A stretch of DNA of 64,000 nt from Kribbella jiaozuonensis (lineage in GTDB: Bacteria > Actinomycetota > Actinomycetes > Propionibacteriales > Kribbellaceae). Shown here piece after piece: positions 17,061-24,307 of this stretch; position 1 is the stretch's first letter; each line of letters opens with the position of its first letter. The stretch lies in NCBI RefSeq assembly GCF_005233875.1, contig NZ_SZPZ01000003.1:310001-374000 (forward strand), in the 5' to 3' direction. A program made the position numbers and the translations under genes. The notes beneath the pieces are model-generated. The model was not told where the DNA came from. It did no database searches and saw only the letters and a list, made by a program, of their open reading frames with translations.

Positions 17061-17111
17061 AGATATATGTAGACATCTGCGTACCCGTCTGCGTATAGTT
17101 CTACGTAGGAG
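17052..17111 (+). promoter_or_regulatory. Five tandem 12-bp repeats containing a promoter (candidate EXLDI operator)
   Basis: Units start at 17052, 17064, 17076, 17088 and 17100, each exactly 12 bp apart, with core TCTRCGTA followed by four variable bases (the second unit is TATATGTA). A plausible promoter is embedded: TAGACA (17070-17075), an 18-bp spacer and TATAGT (17094-17099). The last unit runs into the ribosome site AGGAGGAG of the EXLDI gene. Direct repeats with one-turn spacing are typical of ribbon-helix-helix repressors. The array is observed; binding by the EXLDI protein is inferred. Confidence 0.8.
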
Positions 17112-17120
17112 GAGAGAGCG

Positions 17121-17645
17121 ATGCCTAACAAGACGATCTACGTGTCCGACGACGACCTGCCCTTGTACAAGAAGGCGCAGGAGCTCGCCGGCAACCTGTC
17201 CTCGGCGATCTCGATCGCGCTGCGGAGGTACGTCGAGCTGGAAGAGGGCCGGTTCGAGGGGTACGACGAGATCACCGTGCGGGTGGGCCGGGGCGCCGGC
17301 CGCAAGCAGCGGTTCTCCGGCGTACTGCTGGCCGAGGGCGGCCGGTCGAGCAACACCGGGTACGAGGCCTTCAAGGTCTACCGGAGCCGGACCGGCAAGT
17401 TCGTCCTGCACGCCGATCGCCGCAGTCAGTACACGGTCAGCGGTGACGACGAGCGCTACCTGACCGGCTGGCGCTCCTGGATCGGCAACTGGAGCAGCGA
17501 CCAGTCCTGGAGCATGGCGCAGGGTGAGGCCACGCTGAACATCGTGGAGACGGTCGAAGAGCTCCGCGAGCTGATCCCGGAAGACCTCTACGAACTGGTC
17601 GAGGAAGCCGCGAACCAGCCAGCAGTCGAGGACCTCGACATTTAG
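17121..17645 (+). CDS. EXLDI-family protein with a ribbon-helix-helix-like N-terminus
   Basis: The protein has 174 residues and ends in EDLDI, the C-terminal signature that names the EXLDI family, which often neighbours ABC transporters. The N-terminus (KTIYVSDDDLP, then two helices to about residue 42) looks like a ribbon-helix-helix DNA-binding fold. The middle is a beta-rich region of unknown role. It is the first gene of a unit with a DrrAB-type exporter 168 bp downstream. Its promoter lies inside five tandem 12-bp repeats, so autoregulation, and control of the exporter, is a reasonable inference. Confidence 0.85.
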   Translation: MPNKTIYVSDDDLPLYKKAQELAGNLSSAISIALRRYVELEEGRFEGYDEITVRVGRGAGRKQRFSGVLLAEGGRSSNTGYEAFKVYRSRTGKFVLHADRRSQYTVSGDDERYLTGWRSWIGNWSSDQSWSMAQGEATLNIVETVEELRELIPEDLYELVEEAANQPAVEDLDI

Positions 17646-17669
17646 CTCCAAAGACAACAGACAAAAGAA

Positions 17670-17792
17670 CGGCGCCTTCGGCGCCGGGAGTGGTGCGACA
17701 CCTAACCCGATACCGGCGACCTGATTGGTCGCGGGGCGGTCGAACACGCCCGGAACAACCCCTTGGCCACCTGGGGCAGGTTCCCCCTGCCC
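17670..17792 (+). other. Two hairpins between the EXLDI and ABC genes
   Basis: The first hairpin is CGGCGCC-TTC-GGCGCCG at 17670-17686. The second is GGGCAGG (17774-17780) paired with CCTGCCC (17786-17792) over a 5-base loop. Neither is followed by a T-run, so neither is a clear terminator. They may lower read-through or protect the mRNA end between the EXLDI gene and the exporter genes. Confidence 0.4.
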
Positions 17793-17813
17793 GGAAACAG
17801 ACGAGGAACAGTC

Positions 17814-18755
17814 ATGTCAGCTGCGATCGACGTCACCGGACTGCGCAAGTCCTACGGCGAGAAACTCGTGCTCGACGGCATCGACCTGAACGTTGCCGAA
17901 GGCACCATCTTTTCCCTGCTCGGCCCGAACGGCGCCGGCAAGACCACGGTGGTACAGATCCTGTCCACCCTCGCCACCGCCGACGCCGGCGAGATCCGGG
18001 TGGCCGGCCACGACCTGCACCGCAACCCCGAGGCGGTCCGCGCCGCGATCGGCGTCACCGGCCAGTTCTCCGCGGTCGACGGCCTGATGACCGGCCGGGA
18101 GAACCTGATCCTGATGGCCGATCTGTACCACCTCGGCAAGCAGGAGGCCCGGCTCCGGGCCGACGAGCTGCTCGAGCAGTTCGACCTGGTCGAGGCCGGC
18201 AAGAAGCTGGCGATGACGTACTCCGGCGGCATGAAGCGCCGGCTCGATCTCGCCATGACCCTGGTCGGCCGCCCGCAGATCATCTTCCTGGACGAGCCGA
18301 CCACCGGTCTCGACCCGCGCAGCCGGCACAGCATGTGGACGATGATCCGCGAGCTGGTCGCCAGCGGCGTCACGGTCCTGCTCACGACGCAGTACCTGGA
18401 CGAGGCCGACGAACTGGCCGACCGGATCGCGGTCCTCGACCACGGACGACTGGTCGCCCAAGGTACGCCGGAGGAGCTGAAGCGGCTCGCACCCGGCGGG
18501 CACATCCGGCTCCGGTTCACCTCGCCGGACGCGTTCACGCTGGCGGGACAGGTGCTGCCGACCGCCGTACCGAATCACGAATCGCTGGTCCTGCAGGTGC
18601 CGAACGACGGCAGCGTGCACGCGCTGCGCGACCTGCTGGCCCGGATCGACGACGCCTCGCTCGAGGTCGACGAACTCACTGTCCACACGCCCGACCTGGA
18701 TGACGTGTTCTTCGCCGTCACCGGTCAGCCCACCGAGAAAGTTGCCGCGAAATGA
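17814..18755 (+). CDS. DrrA-like ABC exporter ATP-binding protein
   Basis: The protein has 313 residues, with Walker A GPNGAGKT near 40, signature YSGGMKRRLD and Walker B IIFLDEPTTGLDPRSR. The C-terminal region (about 225-310) is the extension seen in daunorubicin-resistance DrrA proteins. It powers export of an amphipathic drug or lipid through the permease encoded next. The ATG at 17814 has GAGGA eight bases upstream, and the stop overlaps the permease start (ATGA). Confidence 0.93.
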   Translation: MSAAIDVTGLRKSYGEKLVLDGIDLNVAEGTIFSLLGPNGAGKTTVVQILSTLATADAGEIRVAGHDLHRNPEAVRAAIGVTGQFSAVDGLMTGRENLILMADLYHLGKQEARLRADELLEQFDLVEAGKKLAMTYSGGMKRRLDLAMTLVGRPQIIFLDEPTTGLDPRSRHSMWTMIRELVASGVTVLLTTQYLDEADELADRIAVLDHGRLVAQGTPEELKRLAPGGHIRLRFTSPDAFTLAGQVLPTAVPNHESLVLQVPNDGSVHALRDLLARIDDASLEVDELTVHTPDLDDVFFAVTGQPTEKVAAK

Positions 18756-19537
18756 GCTACGCACTGCAAGACACCGGGACCATGCTCCGTCGCAACCTAC
18801 GGCACGCCCAGCGGTACCCGGGCCTGTCCCTCGGCGCCCTCGGGATGCCGGTGATCATGATCCTGCTGTTCGGCCTGATCTTCGGCGACACGTTCGCGAA
18901 CGGTCTCGGCGGCGGGGGCGGACGCGGCAACTACATCAACTTCCTCACCCCGGGAATCCTGCTGATGTCGATCGCGTCCGGGACGATGTCGCCGGCGGTT
19001 GCGGTCTGCATGGACATGACCGAAGGGATCGTGGCCCGGTTCCGGACGATGGCGATCTTCCGGCCGGCCGTGCTGACCGGGCACGTGCTGGGCAACGTGA
19101 TCCTGACGATCGCGAGCCTGGCCCTGGTGGTCGGCTTCGCCGTCCTGATCGGGTTCCGTCCGAACGCGTCGGTCGTGGACTGGCTGCTCGCCGCCGCATT
19201 GCTGATCGCGGTAACCATCGGCCTGACCTGGTTCGCTATCGCACTGGGCCTGACCAGCAAGACGCCGGAGGCCGCGAGCAACGTGGTCCTGCCGATCGCC
19301 CTGCTGCTGCCCTTCCTCAGCAACACGTTCATCCCGCTGGACGCGATGCCGAGCGGCATCCGGTGGTTCGCGGAGTACCAGCCGTTCACCCCGATCATCA
19401 ACACCCTGCGGCACCTGCTGCTGGGTACGCCGATGGACAGCGGCGACGGCTGGCTCGCCGTCGCCTGGTGCGCCGCGATCGCGATCGTCGGCTACTTCTG
19501 GGCCCAGAAGAACTACAACAAGGGGACGGTGGCCTAG
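18752..19537 (+). CDS. DrrB-like ABC-2 exporter permease
   Basis: The protein has 261 residues and about six membrane helices, with ABC-2 features (NYINFLTPGILLMSIASG, TPEAASNVVLPIALLLPFLS, NTFIPLDAMP). It forms the channel for the DrrA-like ATPase encoded just upstream, whose stop it overlaps. The pair, with the EXLDI gene, probably forms one self-contained resistance or secretion unit. It overlaps the convergent FMN-protein gene by four bases at the 3' end. Confidence 0.93.
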   Translation: MSYALQDTGTMLRRNLRHAQRYPGLSLGALGMPVIMILLFGLIFGDTFANGLGGGGGRGNYINFLTPGILLMSIASGTMSPAVAVCMDMTEGIVARFRTMAIFRPAVLTGHVLGNVILTIASLALVVGFAVLIGFRPNASVVDWLLAAALLIAVTIGLTWFAIALGLTSKTPEAASNVVLPIALLLPFLSNTFIPLDAMPSGIRWFAEYQPFTPIINTLRHLLLGTPMDSGDGWLAVAWCAAIAIVGYFWAQKNYNKGTVA

Positions 19538-20211
19538 GACGGTGCGCCCATCAGGTTCGCGCGGGTGCGGACGTGGGCGGGCACCAGCAGGTCGCAGTCA
19601 GGGTTGTTCTCCGGTTCGCCGGCGACGACGTGGAGCGGGATCACGCCTGTCCAGTAGGGCAGGTCGAGGTCCTGCTCCTCGTCGTTGGCGGGTCCGTTGC
19701 GGGTCTTCACCGAGGCTTCGGTGAGCGAGAGGGCCAGGACCGAGGTCTTGGCCAGCTCCTTGCGGTTCGGCGGCCGTACGGCGGTGGACCGGCCGGGGAC
19801 GAGATGGTCGACGATCCGGTTGAGCCCGTGCAGCTTCTCGTCAGGGTCGGTGATCAGCCGCGGTACGCCGAAGATGACCGCCGACCGGTAGTTCACCGAG
19901 TGGTGGAACGCGGACCGCGCCAGCACCAGGCCGTCCGTGTGCGTGATCGTCACGCAGATCGTCTGCTCCGGCGCCGCGACCACGCTGCGGGCGGCGACCG
20001 AGCCGTGCAGGTACAGCGTCCCGTCCGGCCCGCGATCCAGGTCCACGCCGTATGCCGTCGGCAGTACGAGCGGATCACCGTCGACCACGACGCCCAGATG
20101 ACAGAACATGCCGTCGCGCAGTACGTCGTACAACGCCTCGCGATCGGTGCCGGCGCGTTCCTTCGAGCGGCGGAGTTGGGTCCGGGCCGTCGGCTGCAAT
20201 GGACTGATCAT
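19534..20211 (-). CDS. Pyridoxamine-phosphate-oxidase-like FMN-binding protein
   Basis: The protein has 225 residues and the split-barrel fold of the PNPOx/NimA class. Motifs include DGMFCHLGVVVDGDPLVLPT, LYLHGSVAAR and HHSVNYRSAVIFG. Such proteins bind FMN or F420 and reduce or sequester small substrates; many are annotated 5-nitroimidazole-resistance-like. I use the ATG at 20211. A MocR-type regulator gene begins 68 bp away on the other strand, which suggests a regulator-target pair. Confidence 0.85.
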   Translation of the reverse strand: MISPLQPTARTQLRRSKERAGTDREALYDVLRDGMFCHLGVVVDGDPLVLPTAYGVDLDRGPDGTLYLHGSVAARSVVAAPEQTICVTITHTDGLVLARSAFHHSVNYRSAVIFGVPRLITDPDEKLHGLNRIVDHLVPGRSTAVRPPNRKELAKTSVLALSLTEASVKTRNGPANDEEQDLDLPYWTGVIPLHVVAGEPENNPDCDLLVPAHVRTRANLMGAPS

Positions 20212-20279
20212 GTCACCAGATTGGCGCCGGAGTGGCATGCTGGCACGGTCCATTCCCGCACGAATCAGGTAGTCCATTC
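20212..20279. promoter_or_regulatory. Divergent promoter region with repeated GTCCATTC
   Basis: GTCCATTC occurs at 20248-20255 and 20272-20279, 24 bp apart, and TGGCA occurs at 20233 and 20241. MocR/PdxR regulators commonly bind direct repeats in divergent promoters, so these are candidate sites. Which repeat matters cannot be decided from one sequence. Confidence 0.35.
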
Positions 20280-21647
20280 GTGGAGAGCTCGCTCCCGCTG
20301 ACCATCGACCGCAACGCCGAACTCCCGCTGCACCTGCAGCTGGCGGAGCAGTTCCGCGCCGCCGTCCTGGATGGCCGGCTCCAGGCAGGCCACCGGCTCC
20401 CGTCGACCCGCGACCTCGCCCGGGACCTCTCGGTCTCGCGATCCGTGACGCAGGCGGCGTACGACCAGCTCCACGCCGAGGGCTGGATCGAGGGCCGCAC
20501 CGGCGCCGGCACGTTCGTCACGGACGTCGTCCCGCTGCAGCCCGCCGTACGACGGCACACGCCGCACCCGGCGAATCCCGACGCGAAGCTGCTGACCCTC
20601 CGGCCCGGCATCCCGTACATCGCCCCGACACCCGACGCGGGCTGGCGGCGCGCTTGGCGTGAAGTGTCGACGCAGTCCCCGCCCGGCGGGTACGACGACG
20701 CGGCCGGGCTCCCGGCACTCCGCGCCGCACTCGCGGACCACGTCGGCAGGGTCCGGGGGATTGCCTGCGGACCGGAGAACGTGCTCGTCACCAACGGCAC
20801 CGTCCACGGACTGCGCCTGCTGCTCACCGTGACCCGGCGGGCCGGCGACCGGATCGCGATCGAGGATCCGGGCTATCTCAACGCAGTCGTCGCCGCCCGC
20901 GACCACCGGCTCGAGATCGTCGACGTCCCGGTCGATGAGGACGGTCTGCAGGTTGGCGCGTTGACGGACGACGCGGCCGCGGTCTACGTCACGCCGTCGC
21001 ACCAGTACCCGCTCGGCGGCCGGCTACCTGTTGCCCGACGCAACGAACTGATCCGCTGGGCGCGCCGGACCGGTGCACAGCTGATCGAGGACGACTACGA
21101 CAGCGAGTTCCGGTACGACGTCGCGCCGCTGCCCGCGCTCGCGCAGCTGGACCTGGAGCGCGTCGTCCATCTCGGCACGCTCTCGAAGACGATCAGCCCC
21201 GCGCTCCGCCTCGGTTGGCTCGTGGCGTCCGAAGAGACGGTCGACCGCCTCGCCGCGTTCCGCGCCAACTCGGGTGACTGGCCGGGGTGGCCGATGCAGG
21301 CCGCGATGCTCGCCATGCTCCGCGACGGCTACCTCGACCAGGCCGTACGCCGCGGGCGCCGCCTGTACGCGGATCGGCGTACGCACACGGTCGCGGTGTT
21401 GTCGCCGTACGGTCAGGTCATCGGCCAGGACGCCGGGCTGCACATCACGCTGCTGCTGCCCGACGACGCGGACGATCTCCGGATCGCAGCCGCGGCTCGG
21501 GAGGCGGGTGTGGTCGTGGCGCCGCTGTCGGAGTACCGGCGCAGCGTGTCAGGACCGCCAGGGCTGGTGATCGGCTACGCGACGCCGTCGACGTCCGATC
21601 TCCACCGCGCCCTGACGATCCTGACCGAGGTCCTTACTCGCCGTTGA
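20280..21647 (+). CDS. MocR/PdxR-type GntR regulator fused to an aminotransferase-like domain
   Basis: The protein has 455 residues. The winged HTH (about 10-75, GHRLPSTRDLARDLSVSRSV) is followed by a fold-type I aminotransferase domain with the PLP-binding Lys303 in LSKTISPALRLGW and the DDYDSEF block. MocR proteins use PLP or amino-compound binding to control divergent genes, classically vitamin B6 or GABA genes. I start it at GTG 20280. The divergent FMN-binding protein of the PNPOx fold is the likely target. Its 3' end overlaps the convergent secreted-protein gene by 14 bases. Confidence 0.88.
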   Translation: MESSLPLTIDRNAELPLHLQLAEQFRAAVLDGRLQAGHRLPSTRDLARDLSVSRSVTQAAYDQLHAEGWIEGRTGAGTFVTDVVPLQPAVRRHTPHPANPDAKLLTLRPGIPYIAPTPDAGWRRAWREVSTQSPPGGYDDAAGLPALRAALADHVGRVRGIACGPENVLVTNGTVHGLRLLLTVTRRAGDRIAIEDPGYLNAVVAARDHRLEIVDVPVDEDGLQVGALTDDAAAVYVTPSHQYPLGGRLPVARRNELIRWARRTGAQLIEDDYDSEFRYDVAPLPALAQLDLERVVHLGTLSKTISPALRLGWLVASEETVDRLAAFRANSGDWPGWPMQAAMLAMLRDGYLDQAVRRGRRLYADRRTHTVAVLSPYGQVIGQDAGLHITLLLPDDADDLRIAAAAREAGVVVAPLSEYRRSVSGPPGLVIGYATPSTSDLHRALTILTEVLTRR

Positions 21648-22467
21648 GTGCGTCGATGTCTGGTGTGCTGCCCCAGCGGAAGTACACCGGCGCCCCGAAG
21701 CGGCCGGCGGATGAGCTGACGTGGCTGATGACCGTGGCAGCACCGTTGGCGCGGCCAACGGCGTACGTGTGTGCGGTCTTGGTGTCCTTGTCGATGCCGA
21801 CGAGCAGCGTGCCGTAGTTGCCGCACTTGCTCGCGAGGAGCTTCTCGAAACCCTGCCAGGTCTTGGTGCGGACCGGCTTCACGATCGGCCTCATCGACGC
21901 CGCGGTCGGGATGTGGATGGTGTAGAGCGCGCCGCCGCGGGTGTTCGCGAGGAACGTGTCGTACGTCGCGGTCTTGCTGATCAACGCCATCGACTTCACC
22001 GCCGCGAACCCGGTTGCCGATCCGGTACTGCGCCAGGTGTTGCCGATGACCGACCAGCGGACCAGTGTGCCGTCGTTGCGGAGTCCGTACGCCGTCGTAC
22101 GGGCGGTGGTCTGGGAAACCTCGAGCGAGCTGAAGTTCGACCAGCCGCCGCCGATCCGCTGCGTCAGGTTCGGCAGGCCGGGGACGAACTCGTTCATCGT
22201 GTCGATCGAGTAGGTGCGGTAGTACAACGAGTCGCCTTGTACGACCCAGCCCTCGTTCGTGGCGCCCAGGTTCGAGGCGTCGCTGGTGAACGTCGTACTG
22301 AATCGGACGGCTCCTGGCGCGAAGACGCCGAAGATGGGACCGGGCAGGCCGACGGTCCGGGCTGGGTAGCCGACCGTGATGCCGCCGTTGTCCTGGGTTC
22401 CGCTGTCGAGCACGGATCCGGGGGCGAGCGAGCAGGCCGCAGTGGCGAGGATTGCTGTCAGCAGCAC
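21634..22467 (-). CDS. Secreted or lipid-anchored propeller-like protein, paralogue of the gene at 22469
   Basis: The protein has 277 residues. It shares long blocks with its neighbour: GLRNDGTLVRW, SKTATYDTFLANTRGGALYTI and CGNYGTLLVGIDKDTKT. The repeating strand pattern suggests a beta-propeller of the tachylectin/RCC1 type; this is a fold guess. The N-terminus is hydrophobic (LLTAILATAAC) but lacks the usual basic n-region and is a poor lipobox. The GTG start follows two bases after the previous stop. It is last in the arabinan operon, where a carbohydrate-binding role would fit. Confidence 0.75.
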   Translation of the reverse strand: MLLTAILATAACSLAPGSVLDSGTQDNGGITVGYPARTVGLPGPIFGVFAPGAVRFSTTFTSDASNLGATNEGWVVQGDSLYYRTYSIDTMNEFVPGLPNLTQRIGGGWSNFSSLEVSQTTARTTAYGLRNDGTLVRWSVIGNTWRSTGSATGFAAVKSMALISKTATYDTFLANTRGGALYTIHIPTAASMRPIVKPVRTKTWQGFEKLLASKCGNYGTLLVGIDKDTKTAHTYAVGRANGAATVISHVSSSAGRFGAPVYFRWGSTPDIDALNGE

Positions 22468-22468
22468 G

Positions 22469-23359
22469 TCAGTCTCCGTTGAGTGGGTCGAGATAGAAGA
22501 CCGGACCCCAGCGGAAGTACACCGGGTCCGGGAAAGTGCCGTTGACCTTGCCGAGGCTGTTGATCACCGTGGACGTGCCGTTCGCGTGCCCGACGGCGTA
22601 CAGGTAGCCGGAGCCGGTGTCCTTGTCGATGCCGAGCAGCAGCGTGCCGTAGTTGCCGCACTTCTGCGCGACCATCGTCTCGAAGCCCTGCCAGGTGCCG
22701 GCGCGCACCTTGGTGACAATCGGCTTCATCGGCGAGCTCACCGGGATGCGGATCGTGTAGAGCGCTCCGCCGCGGGTGTTCGCGAGGAAGGTGTCGTACG
22801 TCGCCGTCTTGCTGATCAACGCCATCGTCTTGACCGACGCGAACCCGCTCGCCGATCCCGTACTCCGCCACCCGGTACCGACCGTCCACCGGAACAACGT
22901 CCCGTCGTTTCGCAGCCCGTAGCCGTTCGAGTGGAACGCCTTACCCTGCTCGAAATGCGCAACCTCGAGCGCCGTGAAGTTGGTCCACCCCCCACCGATC
23001 CGCGTGGTGACATCGGTGCCTTCATTGAGGTTGTAGTACCGCGCGTAGAGCGCGTCCCCCTCCACCACATACCCCGAGTGATCCGCCCCCGCCACACTCG
23101 GCTCCACCTCGAACGACGAACTCAACCGAACCTTCCCCGCCGGAAACACCGGCGGAATACCCGTATCGGGCACCGTCATCACCGGCGGCGTCCCGGCAGT
23201 GACCTTGAACCCGGTCTGCACCCCCTGGGCCGTAATCGACCCCGGATTCATCCAACAAGCCTCAGTCGCGGCAGATCCCGCGGCGTGTGCCGATGGCACG
23301 AACACCGCCGCGGTCAGCGCAACCGCCCCCGCCAGGCTGGAGACAGCAATGCGTCGCAT
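22469..23359 (-). CDS. Secreted propeller-like protein, possible carbohydrate-binding
   Basis: The protein has 296 residues with a clear Sec signal (RRIAVSSLAGAVALTAAVF, cleavage after AHA near 26). The mature part contains RIGGGWTNFTALEVAHF, YGLRNDGTLFRW and WRSTGSASGFASVKTMALIS, a pattern of short repeated strands like tachylectin or RCC1 propellers. It is fourth in the - strand operon behind GH51 and two GH43 enzymes. A lectin that holds plant arabinan near the cell is plausible but not shown. The next gene is a tandem duplicate. Confidence 0.8.
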   Translation of the reverse strand: MRRIAVSSLAGAVALTAAVFVPSAHAAGSAATEACWMNPGSITAQGVQTGFKVTAGTPPVMTVPDTGIPPVFPAGKVRLSSSFEVEPSVAGADHSGYVVEGDALYARYYNLNEGTDVTTRIGGGWTNFTALEVAHFEQGKAFHSNGYGLRNDGTLFRWTVGTGWRSTGSASGFASVKTMALISKTATYDTFLANTRGGALYTIRIPVSSPMKPIVTKVRAGTWQGFETMVAQKCGNYGTLLLGIDKDTGSGYLYAVGHANGTSTVINSLGKVNGTFPDPVYFRWGPVFYLDPLNGD

Positions 23360-23419
23360 AACGATCCCTCCCCAGAACTGGTTCTTCCACAGAGCCAGAT
23401 GCGGGCGGGACCGGAAAGG

Positions 23420-24307
23420 TTACGGATCCAGCGGGTTCCGTGCGAGCGGCGGTTGGACGGTTGGGGTGTCGCCGTCCCAGGTGAGTTGGGAGAGCCACAT
23501 GGTGCGGCCTTTGGGGTCGGTGCCCGGTTGGGTGGGGTCCCAGGCGTGGTAGACGAACCAGTTGCCGAGGACCATGTTGTGGCCTGGGCCGGCGGCGTCG
23601 GGGGAGGTCGAGAGGATGGGGTCGCCTGACTTGGTGCAGGGGCCGGTGGGGGTGACGCAGAGGGCGTGGCCGATGGCGTACGTGGGTTTGTCGAAGGCGT
23701 TGCCGGAGTAGAAGAGGTGGAACTTGCCGTTGCGTTCGACCATGTACGGGGCCTCGACGAGATTGCCCTCCCAGGGGAGGTCTTGCTTGATCAGGCGGTG
23801 CACCTCGCCGGTCAGCGTGAGGCCGTCGGCGGTGAGTTCGGAGACGTAGATCCAGGTGTCCACGTCGATCGCGTTGCCGTCGTTCTTCCAGTACAGCCAG
23901 CGGCGGCCGGTCGAGTCCTGGAACGGGGACGCGTCGATCGAGCCGCCCTCGTCGACCTGACTGATGAACGGTCGTGGAGATTTGTCGACATATGGACCTT
24001 GGGGTGCGGAGGCGACCGCGACGCCGATGCACTGGTGACCGGACGCGAGGTCGCGCGTCGTGTAGTACATGACGTACCGGTCCGCCGCATGCACGGCCAC
24101 CTCGGGCGCCCACACCTTTCCGGGGGCGGTCCAATCCGGCAACGACGGCAGCGCATCACCGACCTGCTGCCAGGACACGAGATCCGTCGACGTCAACGTC
24201 TGCACGTTCCCGAGCGGCCCGTTCGTCGCGAAGGCGTAGTACTCGTTGCCCACCGCAATAACCTGCGGATCCGCGAAGCTGCCGTCGTACACCGGATTGG
24301 AGAACAT
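23420..24307 (-). CDS. GH43 family arabinosidase, intracellular form
   Basis: A 295-residue, single-domain five-bladed propeller hydrolase with no signal peptide. The GH43 triad is visible: general base Asp in GSFADPQVI (near 13), pKa-modulating Asp in SIDASPFQD, and acid Glu in VEAPYMV. Other motifs are VWAPEV and GPGHNMV. It should cleave alpha-1,5- or alpha-1,3-linked arabinofuranosyl oligosaccharides inside the cell; exact specificity cannot be read from sequence. The start abuts the preceding stop with no gap, so it is co-translated with the secreted GH43. Confidence 0.9.
   Translation of the reverse strand: MFSNPVYDGSFADPQVIAVGNEYYAFATNGPLGNVQTLTSTDLVSWQQVGDALPSLPDWTAPGKVWAPEVAVHAADRYVMYYTTRDLASGHQCIGVAVASAPQGPYVDKSPRPFISQVDEGGSIDASPFQDSTGRRWLYWKNDGNAIDVDTWIYVSELTADGLTLTGEVHRLIKQDLPWEGNLVEAPYMVERNGKFHLFYSGNAFDKPTYAIGHALCVTPTGPCTKSGDPILSTSPDAAGPGHNMVLGNWFVYHAWDPTQPGTDPKGRTMWLSQLTWDGDTPTVQPPLARNPLDP

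Noticed and set aside
18700-20301. 533-codon frame on the + strand
   Set aside because: It overlaps the ABC permease and runs antisense through the FMN-protein gene; its composition is Arg/Pro/Asp-rich and shows no domain.
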